Positions 44,339-53,158 of a stretch of DNA of 64,000 nt are shown here, one piece after another. Source of the stretch: Candidatus Nitrosopelagicus sp. (GTDB lineage: Archaea > Thermoproteota > Nitrososphaeria > Nitrososphaerales > Nitrosopumilaceae); assembly GCA_028242535.1 (NCBI GenBank), contig JAOJYB010000004.1:1-64000 (forward strand), given 5' to 3'. Made by a program: the position numbers and the translations under genes. Each line of letters starts with the position of its first letter. Position 1 is the stretch's first letter. The notes under the pieces are model-generated. The model made no database searches and was not told where the DNA came from. It saw nothing but the letters and a program-made list of their open reading frames with translations.

Positions 44339-44662
44339 GAAAACTGTTCTTGATATTATTTTCTAAAAGTATACTTGTCTTTGCGTACTATTACAACCAA
44401 AAGTAAGAATCTTTATCATTATTTGAAACCTTTTTAGCTAGATCTACTTATTTTCCTTTATGAGCGCCATTAAAGGCGACATTATGGCAACAGGTAAAGT
44501 GTTACGTCAAATAAGACCATCAAAAAATATAATCGAATGTAAAGTATGGTTCTAAATTTGGCTATTTCTACAAAAATCGTTTCTTTAGAATGAGTATCAA
44601 GTATGCAGTGGTACCTAAAGTATACCTAAGCATTTGTTAATTTTGTAGATTTTTTTAATCAT
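44339..44662. other. 324-base intergenic region with a repeated element and a mini-frame
   Basis: At 44381-44409 there is a copy of the element found before the FkbM gene (43144-43171), about 80 percent identical. A 31-codon ATG frame (44460-44555) follows, encoding 'MATGKVLRQIRPSKNIIECK' from an inner ATG. A CGCC-ATTAAA-GGCG hairpin overlaps its start. The rest is AT-rich with nothing recognisable. Confidence 0.4.
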
Positions 44663-45460
44663 TTAATATTTTTCAATCTCTAGTAGAATATTCTCATCAT
44701 GCCATGTAATTTGTTCTAGATCATTGAAATTTTTCTGAATGTTTTTCTGAAATATGTCAAGAGATTCATCAAATGTCTTCTCATCATATAGAGCAAAAGT
44801 AGAATAATGATTATTTTTAGCTTGATGAACTAGCCTGTCTAAAGTAGAAGTTCTAGAATGTCCAAACACTCGAAGAGATTTGATATTCATTTCTGCGTTT
44901 TCAACATATTCTTCTAACTCATTTAACTCATACAAACGATTTTCCATATCTGCAAATAATGGGAAATATTCCCCCCATACACTTCTATAATTTTGATTTC
45001 TTAATCGGGTATAAATAAATAAATGTCCATCATCTTTTAAACTTCCATACACTTCTGAGAAAAATTTTTCAAGATCAAAATGATGTATGGCATTAAATGT
45101 CATAACACAATCCATAGAATCATTTTCTAAAGGTAGTTTATTGGCATCTCCAGATCGTGCGCAAAAATTTGTAAATTTATTTTCTGTCAAATATCTTTCC
45201 AAGTATTTGATCATATTTTCATTGTAATCAATACAATGAAGATAACAATTTTTGAAAGATTTTAAAATTTCTAAGGAATAACGCCCGTCACCACAACCAA
45301 TATCAGCAATATTTATTTTAGATTCTCCGTCAAGAAGATTTTTTATGTGTTTTATGTGATCAACGTCAGTTGTTCTCAATTCTTTATAGTTTGAAGCAAT
45401 TTTTGAAAAATGATTATTTGCCTTTGGTTCAGTAAGAATAAGTTCTCGTGTTAAATTCAT
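44663..45460 (-). CDS. Class I SAM-dependent methyltransferase (265 aa)
   Basis: Motif I is 'INIADIGCGDGRYSLEILKS', strand 2 'LHCIDYNENMIKYLERYLTE', and 'MDCVMTFNAIHHFDLEKFF' is the strand 4 motif of the Methyltransf_11 type. The C-terminal half is longer than average. The acceptor is unknown; similar proteins methylate small molecules or sugars. It is separated from FkbM by a 324-base gap and an orphan gene. Confidence 0.8.
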   Translation of the reverse strand: MNLTRELILTEPKANNHFSKIASNYKELRTTDVDHIKHIKNLLDGESKINIADIGCGDGRYSLEILKSFKNCYLHCIDYNENMIKYLERYLTENKFTNFCARSGDANKLPLENDSMDCVMTFNAIHHFDLEKFFSEVYGSLKDDGHLFIYTRLRNQNYRSVWGEYFPLFADMENRLYELNELEEYVENAEMNIKSLRVFGHSRTSTLDRLVHQAKNNHYSTFALYDEKTFDESLDIFQKNIQKNFNDLEQITWHDENILLEIEKY

Positions 45461-45669
45461 TAAGATGGCAAACCTAGAGAGGTTCGAGCTGATTTAGCTT
45501 TTAATTGAACAGTATTCCAAAAAATCAATCTAGACTATTTGAATTCCTTTGTCCTATAAACTAGGTAACCACTTTAATCATCAACCAATCATATCCCTGA
45601 CTAGAACAGAAAAAAGGAATTGTTGATTATATCCAAATGGATAAAGAATAGGATGTACCCAGTATATTA

Positions 45670-45909
45670 TTGAAAATCAAAAATCTACCTGCCGTCATAG
45701 TGGTAATTGTTAGCATTATTCTATTTCTTGCAGTTATGACACCAATTGAGATTGACAAACAAAACAAACTTGATAAAATTACAGAATGTAAGGCAATCAT
45801 TAGTGAGAGAGGACAAGAAGCTGAAGCACAAAAATGCTTCAATGAATTTGATGAACTGTATCCTGAATACAAGTATGATAACGACAAGATCTTATCACGT
45901 TCTCCATGA
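45670..45909 (+). CDS. Small membrane-anchored hypothetical protein (79 aa)
   Basis: A TTG-initiated frame gives one N-terminal hydrophobic helix ('LPAVIVVIVSIILFLAVMTP') then a charged, probably external domain of 55 residues with two Cys ('KITECKAIISER' and 'EAQKCFNEFDELYPEYKYD'), which could form a disulfide. There is no known family. Confidence 0.5.
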   Translation: MKIKNLPAVIVVIVSIILFLAVMTPIEIDKQNKLDKITECKAIISERGQEAEAQKCFNEFDELYPEYKYDNDKILSRSP

Positions 45910-45997
45910 CCTTGAATTTTCAAGAATAATACAGGATGTTAATCGGAAATAAGTCTAATCAGACACTTTAAGTCATATTGAGAATAATAGATTTTTC

Positions 45998-46204
45998 TTA
46001 TTCGAGTCTCATCATAGAGCCAAGAATATTACTTTGCCAGCTTAGATCAATATTTTTTACAGTTGCAAGTTTCTTCTTTGCCAAAACATCCATTACATTT
46101 GAAAGATATGAATTTGTTCGACTAAATGACTTTTTGTGACAAGTACAACTACATTTTTTTCCATCACAACAAAACTTTGCACAAGAGGTACATCGTAATT
46201 TCAT
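45998..46204 (-). CDS. Small Cys-rich protein (68 aa)
   Basis: The N-terminus is packed with Cys: 'LRCTSCAKFCCDGKKCSCTC', enough for two zinc ions, then a 40-residue basic helical tail ('SNVMDVLAKKKLATVKNIDL'). It might be a metal buffer or a zinc-finger nucleic-acid binder; neither can be decided here. On this strand a TATA-like 'TTAAATAC' lies at about 46225-46232, 24 bases before the start. The stem-loop at 46243 is upstream. Confidence 0.5.
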   Translation of the reverse strand: MKLRCTSCAKFCCDGKKCSCTCHKKSFSRTNSYLSNVMDVLAKKKLATVKNIDLSWQSNILGSMMRLE

Positions 46205-46242
46205 CGTATATTATTACAAAATCAGTATTTAAGACCCCAAGA

Positions 46243-46289
46243 TGAGAGTGATTCAGCCTAACTTGCAGGAAGGATGAGAATCACTCTCA
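46243..46289. repeat. 11-base-arm stem-loop in the gap between two minus-strand genes
   Basis: TGAGAGTGATT (46243-46253) is the exact reverse complement of AATCACTCTCA (46279-46289), with a 25-base spacer. On either side 'aaaatcagtat' occurs (46218-46228 and 46311-46321). It lies between the 3' end of the 46-residue gene at 46335 and the start of the Cys-rich gene at 46204, so it may be a terminator for the first or an operator for the second. Confidence 0.65.
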
Positions 46290-46334
46290 ATCTGGTTGTA
46301 ACATACTTGTAAAATCAGTATAAAAGAACAGGAA

Positions 46335-46475
46335 TTAGCTTTGTTTCTTCTTTTTTTCCTTTAATTCATTTTGTCGTTTCGCAAATTCTTTTGCATTATC
46401 ATGTTCTTTGTCTAATTCTTCAAAGAATTTATTTGAAAATCCTTTCTTATCAATAGAACGGGTTTTTTTACTCAT
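46335..46475 (-). CDS. 46-aa highly charged mini-protein
   Basis: A minus-strand ATG at 46473-46475 overlaps the stop of the RAM gene (ATGA), and the frame ends with TAA at 46335. The product is Lys/Glu-rich and helical ('IDKKGFSNKFFEELDKEHDN', 'AKEFAKRQNELKEKKKK'). The 4-base overlap supports translational coupling in the purine transcript. The function is unknown. Confidence 0.5.
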   Translation of the reverse strand: MSKKTRSIDKKGFSNKFFEELDKEHDNAKEFAKRQNELKEKKKKQS

Positions 46476-46720
46476 TTTTCAAAATCTTGTTCAGGAATTA
46501 TTGATAATGTGGTAGTGGCAGTAACATTCGGAATATTACGAATTTTTTTTGTAATTATGTCTTCAATTTCTGAAGAACTTGTACCTTGAATTTTTGTAAA
46601 TATATCATAATAGCCAAACGTACCTTTTGCTTCTTTTACTAAATCAATTTCCAATAATGCTTTGAGTACTTCCATTTCATGTGCCATTTTACATTGAACT
46701 AAAACATATGCAGTGTCCAT
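46472..46720 (-). CDS. Stand-alone RAM (Lrp/AsnC ligand-binding) domain protein
   Basis: The 82-residue protein has the RAM fold and the family-type 'AKGTFGYYDIFTKIQG' turn and 'TATTTLSIIPEQDF' end. It overlaps the purF stop by one base (TAATG), so it is co-translated with purF and might sense a purine-pathway metabolite; that is inference. It lacks a DNA-binding domain. Two other RAM proteins are at 108-562. Confidence 0.8.
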   Translation of the reverse strand: MDTAYVLVQCKMAHEMEVLKALLEIDLVKEAKGTFGYYDIFTKIQGTSSSEIEDIITKKIRNIPNVTATTTLSIIPEQDFEK

Positions 46721-48153
46721 TAGACATTCTTCATCTGTTTCATCTTATTAAAATTTGGGGTTATTCCTAATGGAGTGTAATCCCCAGTTGCACATGTGAA
46801 ACACATTGAATCTTTTGGGATTCCAACTGCATTTGCAAGATTTTCTGCATCATTATAACCTAAAAAGTCAGCACCAATATCATTACGAACTTTTTCAATC
46901 ATTTCTTTTTCAGTAAGATCTTTTCCCCCATCAAATGTTGCAAGTTCTTCTTGGGATGGAAAATCAATTCCAGCATAACATGGAAATTTAATTGGAGGAT
47001 ACGTAACCATCATACTAATTTTTTTAGCTCCTGAACGACGTAACGCTTTGATAATTGCTCTAGAGCTAGTACCACGAACCAAACTGTCATCAATTACTAC
47101 AACATGTTTATCTTCAATAACTTCACGAATTGGAATAATCCATCTGTTAATTTCCACCCTATCACTTTGATGAGGTTCAATGAAACTTCGTAACGGGCCT
47201 TTCTTGCTATAACGATCCTTTAGTAGACCTTCATCAAATTGTATTCCAAGCTCTTGTGCAAAACCTAACGCTGCAGGTCTTGCAGAATCAGGGACAGGAA
47301 TTACCACATCAGCATCAGAAATTGGGTATTTTTTTGCAAGGAATTGCCCAATGCGTTTACGTGCCAGATAGATGTTCGTTCCTTCCATTTTACTTGATGG
47401 CTGTGCAAAATATGTAAATTCAAATGAACAGTGAGCCCGACTTGTTTCATCAGAGAACATTTCAGTCTCCAGGCCGTCTTTGTTAATTTTAATTAATTCG
47501 CCAGGTACAACATCACGTACGAGTTTTGCACCAATTGCAGAGATTGCGGATGATTCGGAAGTAACAATATGGACATCCCCATCTTCTTTGTGACCCATAA
47601 CCATTGGACGGAATCCCTTTGGATCTCTTGCAGCATATACTGCATCATCATCAGAAAGAAACGTAAAGCAATACGAACCAACCATTTCATTTTTCAGTAT
47701 GGATAATGCACTTCCAAGCTTACCATTTTCAGTGATTAAAGAAACTAAGCGCTGTGCTGCAACAAGTGTGTCACTAGCATTTTGTGGAGTAAAGGTGCAG
47801 CCACCAACAAGATTAGAGAGTTCTTCAACATTTGAGATGGTTCCATTATGTGCAACGCATAGGTCTTTGACCTTTAGTGGTTGTGCACTTTCAAGATCAC
47901 TTTTTCCAACAGTGGAATACCTTACATGTCCTATTGCAGAATGAGAAGCATATTCTTCAGCGATTTTTTTGAATTCACCAGATGATGCAGATACAAGCCC
48001 AATTCTTTTCAGAGGAGCTCTATTTGGAATTGCCAATCCCCATGCTTCTTGGCCTCTATGTTGTAAAGCACGTAATGCATCAATCACCATAGGAATTACA
48101 TTAACATCACCATTACTAAAAATGCCAACTACACCACAATTTTCTTTAACCAT
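46720..48153 (-). CDS. purF: Amidophosphoribosyltransferase
   Basis: PurF makes phosphoribosylamine from PRPP and glutamine, the first committed purine step. The glutaminase nucleophile is Cys6 in 'KENCGVVGIFSNG', exposed after removal of a short propeptide. 'HSAIGHVRYSTVGKSDLES' is the glutaminase core and 'VVVIDDSLVRGTSSRAIIKA' is the PRPP loop. Near its end 'CFTCATGDYTPL' may bind an iron-sulfur cluster. It overlaps purL by 8 bases. Confidence 0.96.
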   Translation of the reverse strand: MVKENCGVVGIFSNGDVNVIPMVIDALRALQHRGQEAWGLAIPNRAPLKRIGLVSASSGEFKKIAEEYASHSAIGHVRYSTVGKSDLESAQPLKVKDLCVAHNGTISNVEELSNLVGGCTFTPQNASDTLVAAQRLVSLITENGKLGSALSILKNEMVGSYCFTFLSDDDAVYAARDPKGFRPMVMGHKEDGDVHIVTSESSAISAIGAKLVRDVVPGELIKINKDGLETEMFSDETSRAHCSFEFTYFAQPSSKMEGTNIYLARKRIGQFLAKKYPISDADVVIPVPDSARPAALGFAQELGIQFDEGLLKDRYSKKGPLRSFIEPHQSDRVEINRWIIPIREVIEDKHVVVIDDSLVRGTSSRAIIKALRRSGAKKISMMVTYPPIKFPCYAGIDFPSQEELATFDGGKDLTEKEMIEKVRNDIGADFLGYNDAENLANAVGIPKDSMCFTCATGDYTPLGITPNFNKMKQMKNV

Positions 48154-50305
48154 TTTGAATTATTTTCTCCAATGAATTAAGATAATTATTTTCTGCTTTA
48201 TCAACTCTTAGTTTCAAAATGGGTTTAGAATCAGATTCAAAGATTATCTGATCGCCAGAAAATTTTCCAAGTTCAGAAAATGAGCATTTGTTTTTAGATA
48301 ATAACATCTTGGTAAATTTCAAATTCTTTTTTTCTATTACTAAGATGTAGCGCGAGTGACTTTCAGAGAATAATGTTTTTTCTGGAGACAATGCGGATAT
48401 TGTATGCAAATCAACAGTACAGCCAATTTTACCAAAAATACACAGCTCTGAAATTCCGATTGCAAGTCCACCTTTAGAGCAATCATGTGCAATTTTGACA
48501 AGATTTTTTGAGATCAATGATAAAATGGATTTCATATTTTTCTTTGATTCGGAAACATCTACTTGAGGTGCAGTTCCACCAATGAAGTTATGCACATACT
48601 CGTAATATTCAGAACCACCAAGCTCATCTTTTGTTTGACCAACAAGTAAAATTACATCATTTTTTGATGGCGAAGTTGGTATTAGTGGTGATTTTTCAAT
48701 CAATCCAAGAACTCCAATTAACGGAGTTGGTTTGATAGGACCATCGGAGGTTTCATTATAGAAACTTACTTTACCTCCAACACAAGGAATGTTAAGGGAT
48801 TTTGCAAAATCAGTAATTCCTTCAATTGATTCCATAAATGTCCAAAATATTTCTGGGTCTTCAGGATTACCAAACTGTAAATGATCAACCATTCCAATTG
48901 GAGTGGCCCCAGTACAAACAACATTTCTACATGCTTCTTCAAAGCATCCAATTGCACCTTGCCTAGGATTGAGGTAACAATGTTTTGGGTTACCATCAAT
49001 TTTTACAGACAATGACTTTCCATTGTCCAAACGTAAAACTGAGCCATCAAATCCAGGTTTTATTACAGTTCTAATTCCAACTTCATGATCATATTGTCTA
49101 AAGACCCAGTGTTTACTTGCAATATTAGGGGAAGCGAGTAATTCTAACAAGACATTGGAAAGTGATTTTTTATTTTTCAGTTTTGGTGATGAAGAAAGTT
49201 TGGAGAGATATTTTGGTTTTGATTTTTTTCGGTCAATGAGTGGACCACGTGCAACAAAATCGGCAGGAAGTAACGCCAAAGTTTTTTTTCCTTTTTTGAC
49301 ATGCATCATTTTGTCTTTTTTCACTTTACCAATAACAGAACATTGAATTCTAAATTTATCACAGATTTGCGTGATTTTTGAGAGTTTCTTGGGATTTGTG
49401 ATTATTAGCATTCTTTCTTGAGATTCTGAAATCATTATTTCATCAGGTGACAGATCAGATTCCCGCAAATGGACGTTTTTAACATCAAGTTCAATACCGA
49501 TTCCTAAGCTTTCAGCTGTTTCAGATATGGCACATGACAAACCACCACCACCCAAATCTTTCATTGCGTTGATACATTTTGCATCACGAGCTTCTAGAAT
49601 TGCTTCTATGATTAATTTTTCAATGAAAGGGTCAGGTATTTGTACAGCCGAACGGTTTTCACCTTCTAACATATCAGACGCAAATTGTGAGCCACCAACA
49701 CCATCACGACCAGTAGCCCCGCCAATTAGCAAAACTAAATCACCAGGATTTGCATGATTTTTAATTAATTTAGATTTTTTGCCAAAGCCTACAGCAGCAA
49801 CATCAACCAGTGCATAATTTTTGTAGCAAGTGTCAAATTCAACTTCACCGCCAATTGTAGGAATACCAAGACAATTTCCATAGTTTGCAATTCCTGCAAC
49901 AACGTTTTTGAACAACCATCTTGCATGCACATCATTTTCGATGTTACCAAATCTTAATCCATCAAACAAAGCAATTGGTCGTGTTCCAGCAGACAAGATG
50001 TCACGAATGACACCACCAACACCAGTTGCAGCACCACCAAAGGGTTCTACAGCAGAAGGATGATTATGGCTTTCAATGTGTACAGTTACAACATACCCAT
50101 CACCTACATCTAAGACCCCAGAATCATAGCCCTTTTCTACAATAACGTTTGGGCCTGTGGTAGGCAACATTTTCAAATGTTGTTTTGATGACTTGTAAGA
50201 ACAATGTTCGGACCATTCTGCAGCAAGGATTTGTAATTCAGTGTCGGTAAGCTTTCGCTTCACATTTTTTTTAATATGTAATTGTTCATGCTCTTGAAAA
50301 CTCAA
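48146..50305 (-). CDS. purL: Phosphoribosylformylglycinamidine synthase II
   Basis: PurL makes FGAM from FGAR with ammonia delivered by PurQ; PurS bridges the two. 'LAAEWSEHCSYKSSKQHLK' and 'HIESHNHPSAVEPFGGAATG' in the first half, 'MKDLGGGGLSCAISETAESL' and the second-half 'IAHDCSKGGLAIGISELCIF' are signatures. Length 719 fits the small PurL that needs PurS and PurQ. Overlaps purQ by 4 bases. Confidence 0.97.
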   Translation of the reverse strand: MSFQEHEQLHIKKNVKRKLTDTELQILAAEWSEHCSYKSSKQHLKMLPTTGPNVIVEKGYDSGVLDVGDGYVVTVHIESHNHPSAVEPFGGAATGVGGVIRDILSAGTRPIALFDGLRFGNIENDVHARWLFKNVVAGIANYGNCLGIPTIGGEVEFDTCYKNYALVDVAAVGFGKKSKLIKNHANPGDLVLLIGGATGRDGVGGSQFASDMLEGENRSAVQIPDPFIEKLIIEAILEARDAKCINAMKDLGGGGLSCAISETAESLGIGIELDVKNVHLRESDLSPDEIMISESQERMLIITNPKKLSKITQICDKFRIQCSVIGKVKKDKMMHVKKGKKTLALLPADFVARGPLIDRKKSKPKYLSKLSSSPKLKNKKSLSNVLLELLASPNIASKHWVFRQYDHEVGIRTVIKPGFDGSVLRLDNGKSLSVKIDGNPKHCYLNPRQGAIGCFEEACRNVVCTGATPIGMVDHLQFGNPEDPEIFWTFMESIEGITDFAKSLNIPCVGGKVSFYNETSDGPIKPTPLIGVLGLIEKSPLIPTSPSKNDVILLVGQTKDELGGSEYYEYVHNFIGGTAPQVDVSESKKNMKSILSLISKNLVKIAHDCSKGGLAIGISELCIFGKIGCTVDLHTISALSPEKTLFSESHSRYILVIEKKNLKFTKMLLSKNKCSFSELGKFSGDQIIFESDSKPILKLRVDKAENNYLNSLEKIIQNG

Positions 50306-51051
50306 TTTTTCATACCTACAGATTCAATTAGAGATTCAAAGATTAATGAAGAAGGCTTGTGATCAATTTGGTTAATTTCTTTTTCAGATGCTCTTTCAGG
50401 GTGAGGCATCATTCCCACTACATTTTCATCAGAGTTACAAACACCTGCAATTTGTGAGATAGAGCCATTAACTTTATTTTCATATGAGAAGACAATTTGG
50501 TTATTCTTTTTTAGTTGAGATAGAGTTTTGTTATCAACAAAATATCTTCCCTCTCCATTTGCAATCGGGATTGGGATTTTCTGATTTATTTTTAGTTTCC
50601 GGGTAAATGGAGTCTTGTTGTTATTTACAATAAGATTTGTCCATTCACACATGAAATTAAGTGACTCATTTTTCAATAAAACGCCTGGGAGTAATCCAGA
50701 TTCTACTAGAATTTGAAAACCATTGCAAACACCCAAAATTGGAATTCCTTTTTCGGATAATTTTTTTACATCAGAGATTATAGGGCTGTGAGCAGCTATA
50801 ACTCCGGCTCGTAGTCTATCACCATATGAAAATCCACCTGGGAGGACAACAGCATCTATGTTTTTTGGGAGATTTTTTTCATGCCAAAAAAATTCAGCCT
50901 TTAGTTTAAAGACATCAGTCAATACGTGATACATGTCACGATCACAATTACTGCCAGGAAAAACTATAACCCCGACTTTCACATTTTGCCTTTGATTTAG
51001 CGGTATAAATTTGATTTCTTGATAACATCTTTTTATTTTAGAAATTTCCAT
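50302..51051 (-). CDS. purQ: Phosphoribosylformylglycinamidine synthase I (glutaminase)
   Basis: PurQ is a class I glutamine amidotransferase: 'VGVIVFPGSNCDRDMYHVLT' at the start, nucleophile Cys in 'GIPILGVCNGFQILVESGLL', and 'GMMPHPERASEKEINQ' with the His. The ATG at 51051 adds a Lys-rich 23-residue leader to the usual start. A GTG at 50982 ('VKVGVIVFPG') gives the usual 226 residues and may be the real start. A CBS-domain gene is divergent. Confidence 0.95.
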   Translation of the reverse strand: MEISKIKRCYQEIKFIPLNQRQNVKVGVIVFPGSNCDRDMYHVLTDVFKLKAEFFWHEKNLPKNIDAVVLPGGFSYGDRLRAGVIAAHSPIISDVKKLSEKGIPILGVCNGFQILVESGLLPGVLLKNESLNFMCEWTNLIVNNNKTPFTRKLKINQKIPIPIANGEGRYFVDNKTLSQLKKNNQIVFSYENKVNGSISQIAGVCNSDENVVGMMPHPERASEKEINQIDHKPSSLIFESLIESVGMKN

Positions 51052-51059
51052 TTCTATTC

Positions 51060-51476
51060 ATGGGACAAATTCGAGATATAATGGAAAAAGATGTCATTAC
51101 AATTGAGAATGATAAAACTGCTCAGGATGCAGCAAAGATTGTTGCTGAAAATGACATTAGTTTTCTCGTAGTCATGAGTGATGGAATTCCACAAGGAGTA
51201 CTAAGCGAAAGTGATTTTGTTCGTAGAATTGCAGTTGAAGATAAAAAATCAAGTGAAGTCTTAGTCTCAGAGATTATGTCATACAAATTTCGTTCTGTTG
51301 GTCCAACTACTACAATAGAAGATGCCATACAAAAGATGTTAAACAAGAACATCCGTCGATTATTAGTTTTAGATAATGAAAAACTAGTTGGAGTTGTCAC
51401 ACAAACAGATCTTGCAAGTTATCTGAGAGATCAACTTTTAGTGGATGGGACAATTAAGAGTATTAGTAACGACTAG
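51060..51476 (+). CDS. CBS-domain pair protein
   Basis: The 138-residue protein is two CBS domains: 'IRDIMEKDVITIENDKTAQD' and 'VSEIMSYKFRSVGPTTTIED', each followed by 'GVLSESDFVRRI' and 'GVVTQTDLASYL'. CBS pairs bind ATP, AMP, S-adenosylmethionine or other adenosyl ligands. It lies antiparallel between purS and purQ, with 8 bases to purQ and 4 bases of overlap with purS. An adenylate-sensing role in purine control is tempting but unproven. Confidence 0.85.
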   Translation: MGQIRDIMEKDVITIENDKTAQDAAKIVAENDISFLVVMSDGIPQGVLSESDFVRRIAVEDKKSSEVLVSEIMSYKFRSVGPTTTIEDAIQKMLNKNIRRLLVLDNEKLVGVVTQTDLASYLRDQLLVDGTIKSISND

Positions 51477-51733
51477 ACCTTTTCTGCAGTGGCAGTCACC
51501 TTGCTTACCAGAGGATTGTAAATTCGTAATTCATCACAAATTTTGATAACTTTATCTTTTGCACTTTTTTCATTTTTTTCAGCAATTGAAAATTTTAGAA
51601 TTGTTCCAGAGCGGATTTTTGTAATGTTTGTGTTCTTACTCTTTAAGACAAGATCATTTAGTATTGTGTCACCTTCAGGGTCACTAATTCCAGGTTTATT
51701 TTCTATTACAACACTTACTTGGAAATTAGGCAA
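51473..51733 (-). CDS. purS: Phosphoribosylformylglycinamidine synthase PurS subunit
   Basis: The 86-residue protein opens 'NFQVSVVIENKPGISDPEGD' and has 'TKIRSGTILKFSIAEKNEKS', matching PurS, the small subunit bridging PurQ and PurL. It is on the same strand as purQ but separated by the opposite-strand CBS gene, so it needs read-through or its own promoter. It is the most upstream gene of the PurS-Q-L-F set. Confidence 0.92.
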   Translation of the reverse strand: MPNFQVSVVIENKPGISDPEGDTILNDLVLKSKNTNITKIRSGTILKFSIAEKNEKSAKDKVIKICDELRIYNPLVSKVTATAEKV

Positions 51734-51812
51734 TATGTTCTAAATTGGATAATACAATATAAGCTGTTTTTTTCAGAAAGTGGATCATTTTACATATGGA
51801 ATTGAATTTATA

Positions 51813-52295
51813 ATGGCAAAATTATTGCGTGATATGGTAAAATTTCGTTATTGGAAATTAACTCCAGAAGATATGGAAAAGGTAACTCACGATGAGAATA
51901 AAGTTCTCAACTGGGACATTAAATGTACTAAGGAGCCAGAAGAAGAAGCAGTATTTTTTGGAGTATTTCTTTACAAAGCAGGAACCCCCCACGACTATGA
52001 ATCAAAAAAAGGAATAACATACTATTACAATAATATTGAAAGAAATGAATTACCACCGATTACAAAATTCCTCAAAAAGAGATTTGGAGGAGAGGAATAT
52101 GAAAAAGGTGAGAGAATTTTCCTAGTAGATTCAAAAGAGATCTATTCAGGAAAAGATATTGCTAAATTGGCAAAGGAATTACAAGATGAATTTACAATGA
52201 ACCCAATAATAACAATTGAATTACACGACACAACACAAGAAAAGTTAAAAGAATGGGGCTATCCAGAAGCCAAACTTCTTCCAGTTCCTACCTAG
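51813..52295 (+). CDS. Hypothetical protein (160 aa)
   Basis: ATG 51813 gives 'AKLLRDMVKFRYWKLTPEDM'; a GTG 33 bases upstream also opens the frame. The protein is alpha/beta, with 'PPITKFLKKRFGGEEYEKGE' and 'YSGKDIAKLAKELQDEFTMN' and a last segment ending 'PEAKLLPVPT'. It has no membrane segment or Cys cluster. It is unrecognised. It is followed after 46 bases by tatC. Confidence 0.55.
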   Translation: MAKLLRDMVKFRYWKLTPEDMEKVTHDENKVLNWDIKCTKEPEEEAVFFGVFLYKAGTPHDYESKKGITYYYNNIERNELPPITKFLKKRFGGEEYEKGERIFLVDSKEIYSGKDIAKLAKELQDEFTMNPIITIELHDTTQEKLKEWGYPEAKLLPVPT

Positions 52296-52341
52296 GATAT
52301 TTGAAACATTTTTGTTAAAGACATACCATTAGGAAATTTAG

Positions 52342-53133
52342 ATGTCAGAGATTAGCGGAATAAACGTACACATTGAAGAATTACGAAAAAGAGTAATTCG
52401 CTCAATTATATCAATTCTAGTCATTACTGTATTCATTCTAACGTTTCATGCAACGCCTTTTGATGTCATGGGCATTACATTATACTATCCATATCCTGAG
52501 CCACTAAACAACATTGCAGCCCAATTCACAAATGTAATGAGAGGCGAATTAGTTCCAGATGGGGTTCAATTAATTCAAACAGCTCCAGGACAAGCATTTT
52601 TTTCTCAAGTTTACATAGCTGCATTGATTGGAATTGTATTAAGCATACCAATCATTGTAAGAGAATTCATATCATTTTTGAAGCCTGCATTAAAAGATAG
52701 AGAAATTAACGTAGGGCGTTCCATTACAGTTCCTGCAATAGGATTATTCATTATAGGGTGTGCATTTTCATACGCCGCAGTTATTCCATTTATTTTAGAT
52801 TTTCTTTATAGATATGGAGAATCTGCAGGATTAATCACATTCTTGAATATCATGGACTTTGTAACATTTGTTTTACAATTTTTGTTAGCATTTGGAATAT
52901 CATTTCAATTGCCACTCATAATGTATGCAGTTAGTCTATCAGGATTAGTAGATGCAAAATTTTGGAGAAGGAATTTGAGATATGCAATAATTGCTATAAT
53001 CGTATTTGGTGCAGTAATTACACCAGATGGGAGTGGCGTGACAATGTGGTTTGTATCATTACCAATGATTGCACTATATTTTGCAGGCATGTTCATTGGG
53101 GAAAGACACGAAAGAAAGACCATCAAGACTTAA
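52342..53133 (+). CDS. tatC: Sec-independent protein translocase TatC
   Basis: TatC forms the receptor of the twin-arginine pathway, which exports folded, cofactor-bearing proteins. The 263-residue protein has the N-terminal 'HIEELRKRVIRSIISILVIT' with the key Glu (E10-E11 of the TatC family pattern), an 'FLKPALKDREINVGRSITV' loop, six membrane helices and 'ITPDGSGVTMWFVSLPMIA'. tatA is 25 bases downstream, so they are one unit. Confidence 0.95.
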   Translation: MSEISGINVHIEELRKRVIRSIISILVITVFILTFHATPFDVMGITLYYPYPEPLNNIAAQFTNVMRGELVPDGVQLIQTAPGQAFFSQVYIAALIGIVLSIPIIVREFISFLKPALKDREINVGRSITVPAIGLFIIGCAFSYAAVIPFILDFLYRYGESAGLITFLNIMDFVTFVLQFLLAFGISFQLPLIMYAVSLSGLVDAKFWRRNLRYAIIAIIVFGAVITPDGSGVTMWFVSLPMIALYFAGMFIGERHERKTIKT

Positions 53134-53158
53134 ATGAGAATTTATCAATAGTTGAATC

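Noticed and set aside
44460-44555. 31-codon frame as a confident gene
   Set aside because: Kept only as part of a finding: too short, no known family, and no clear ribosome-binding site or TATA spacing.
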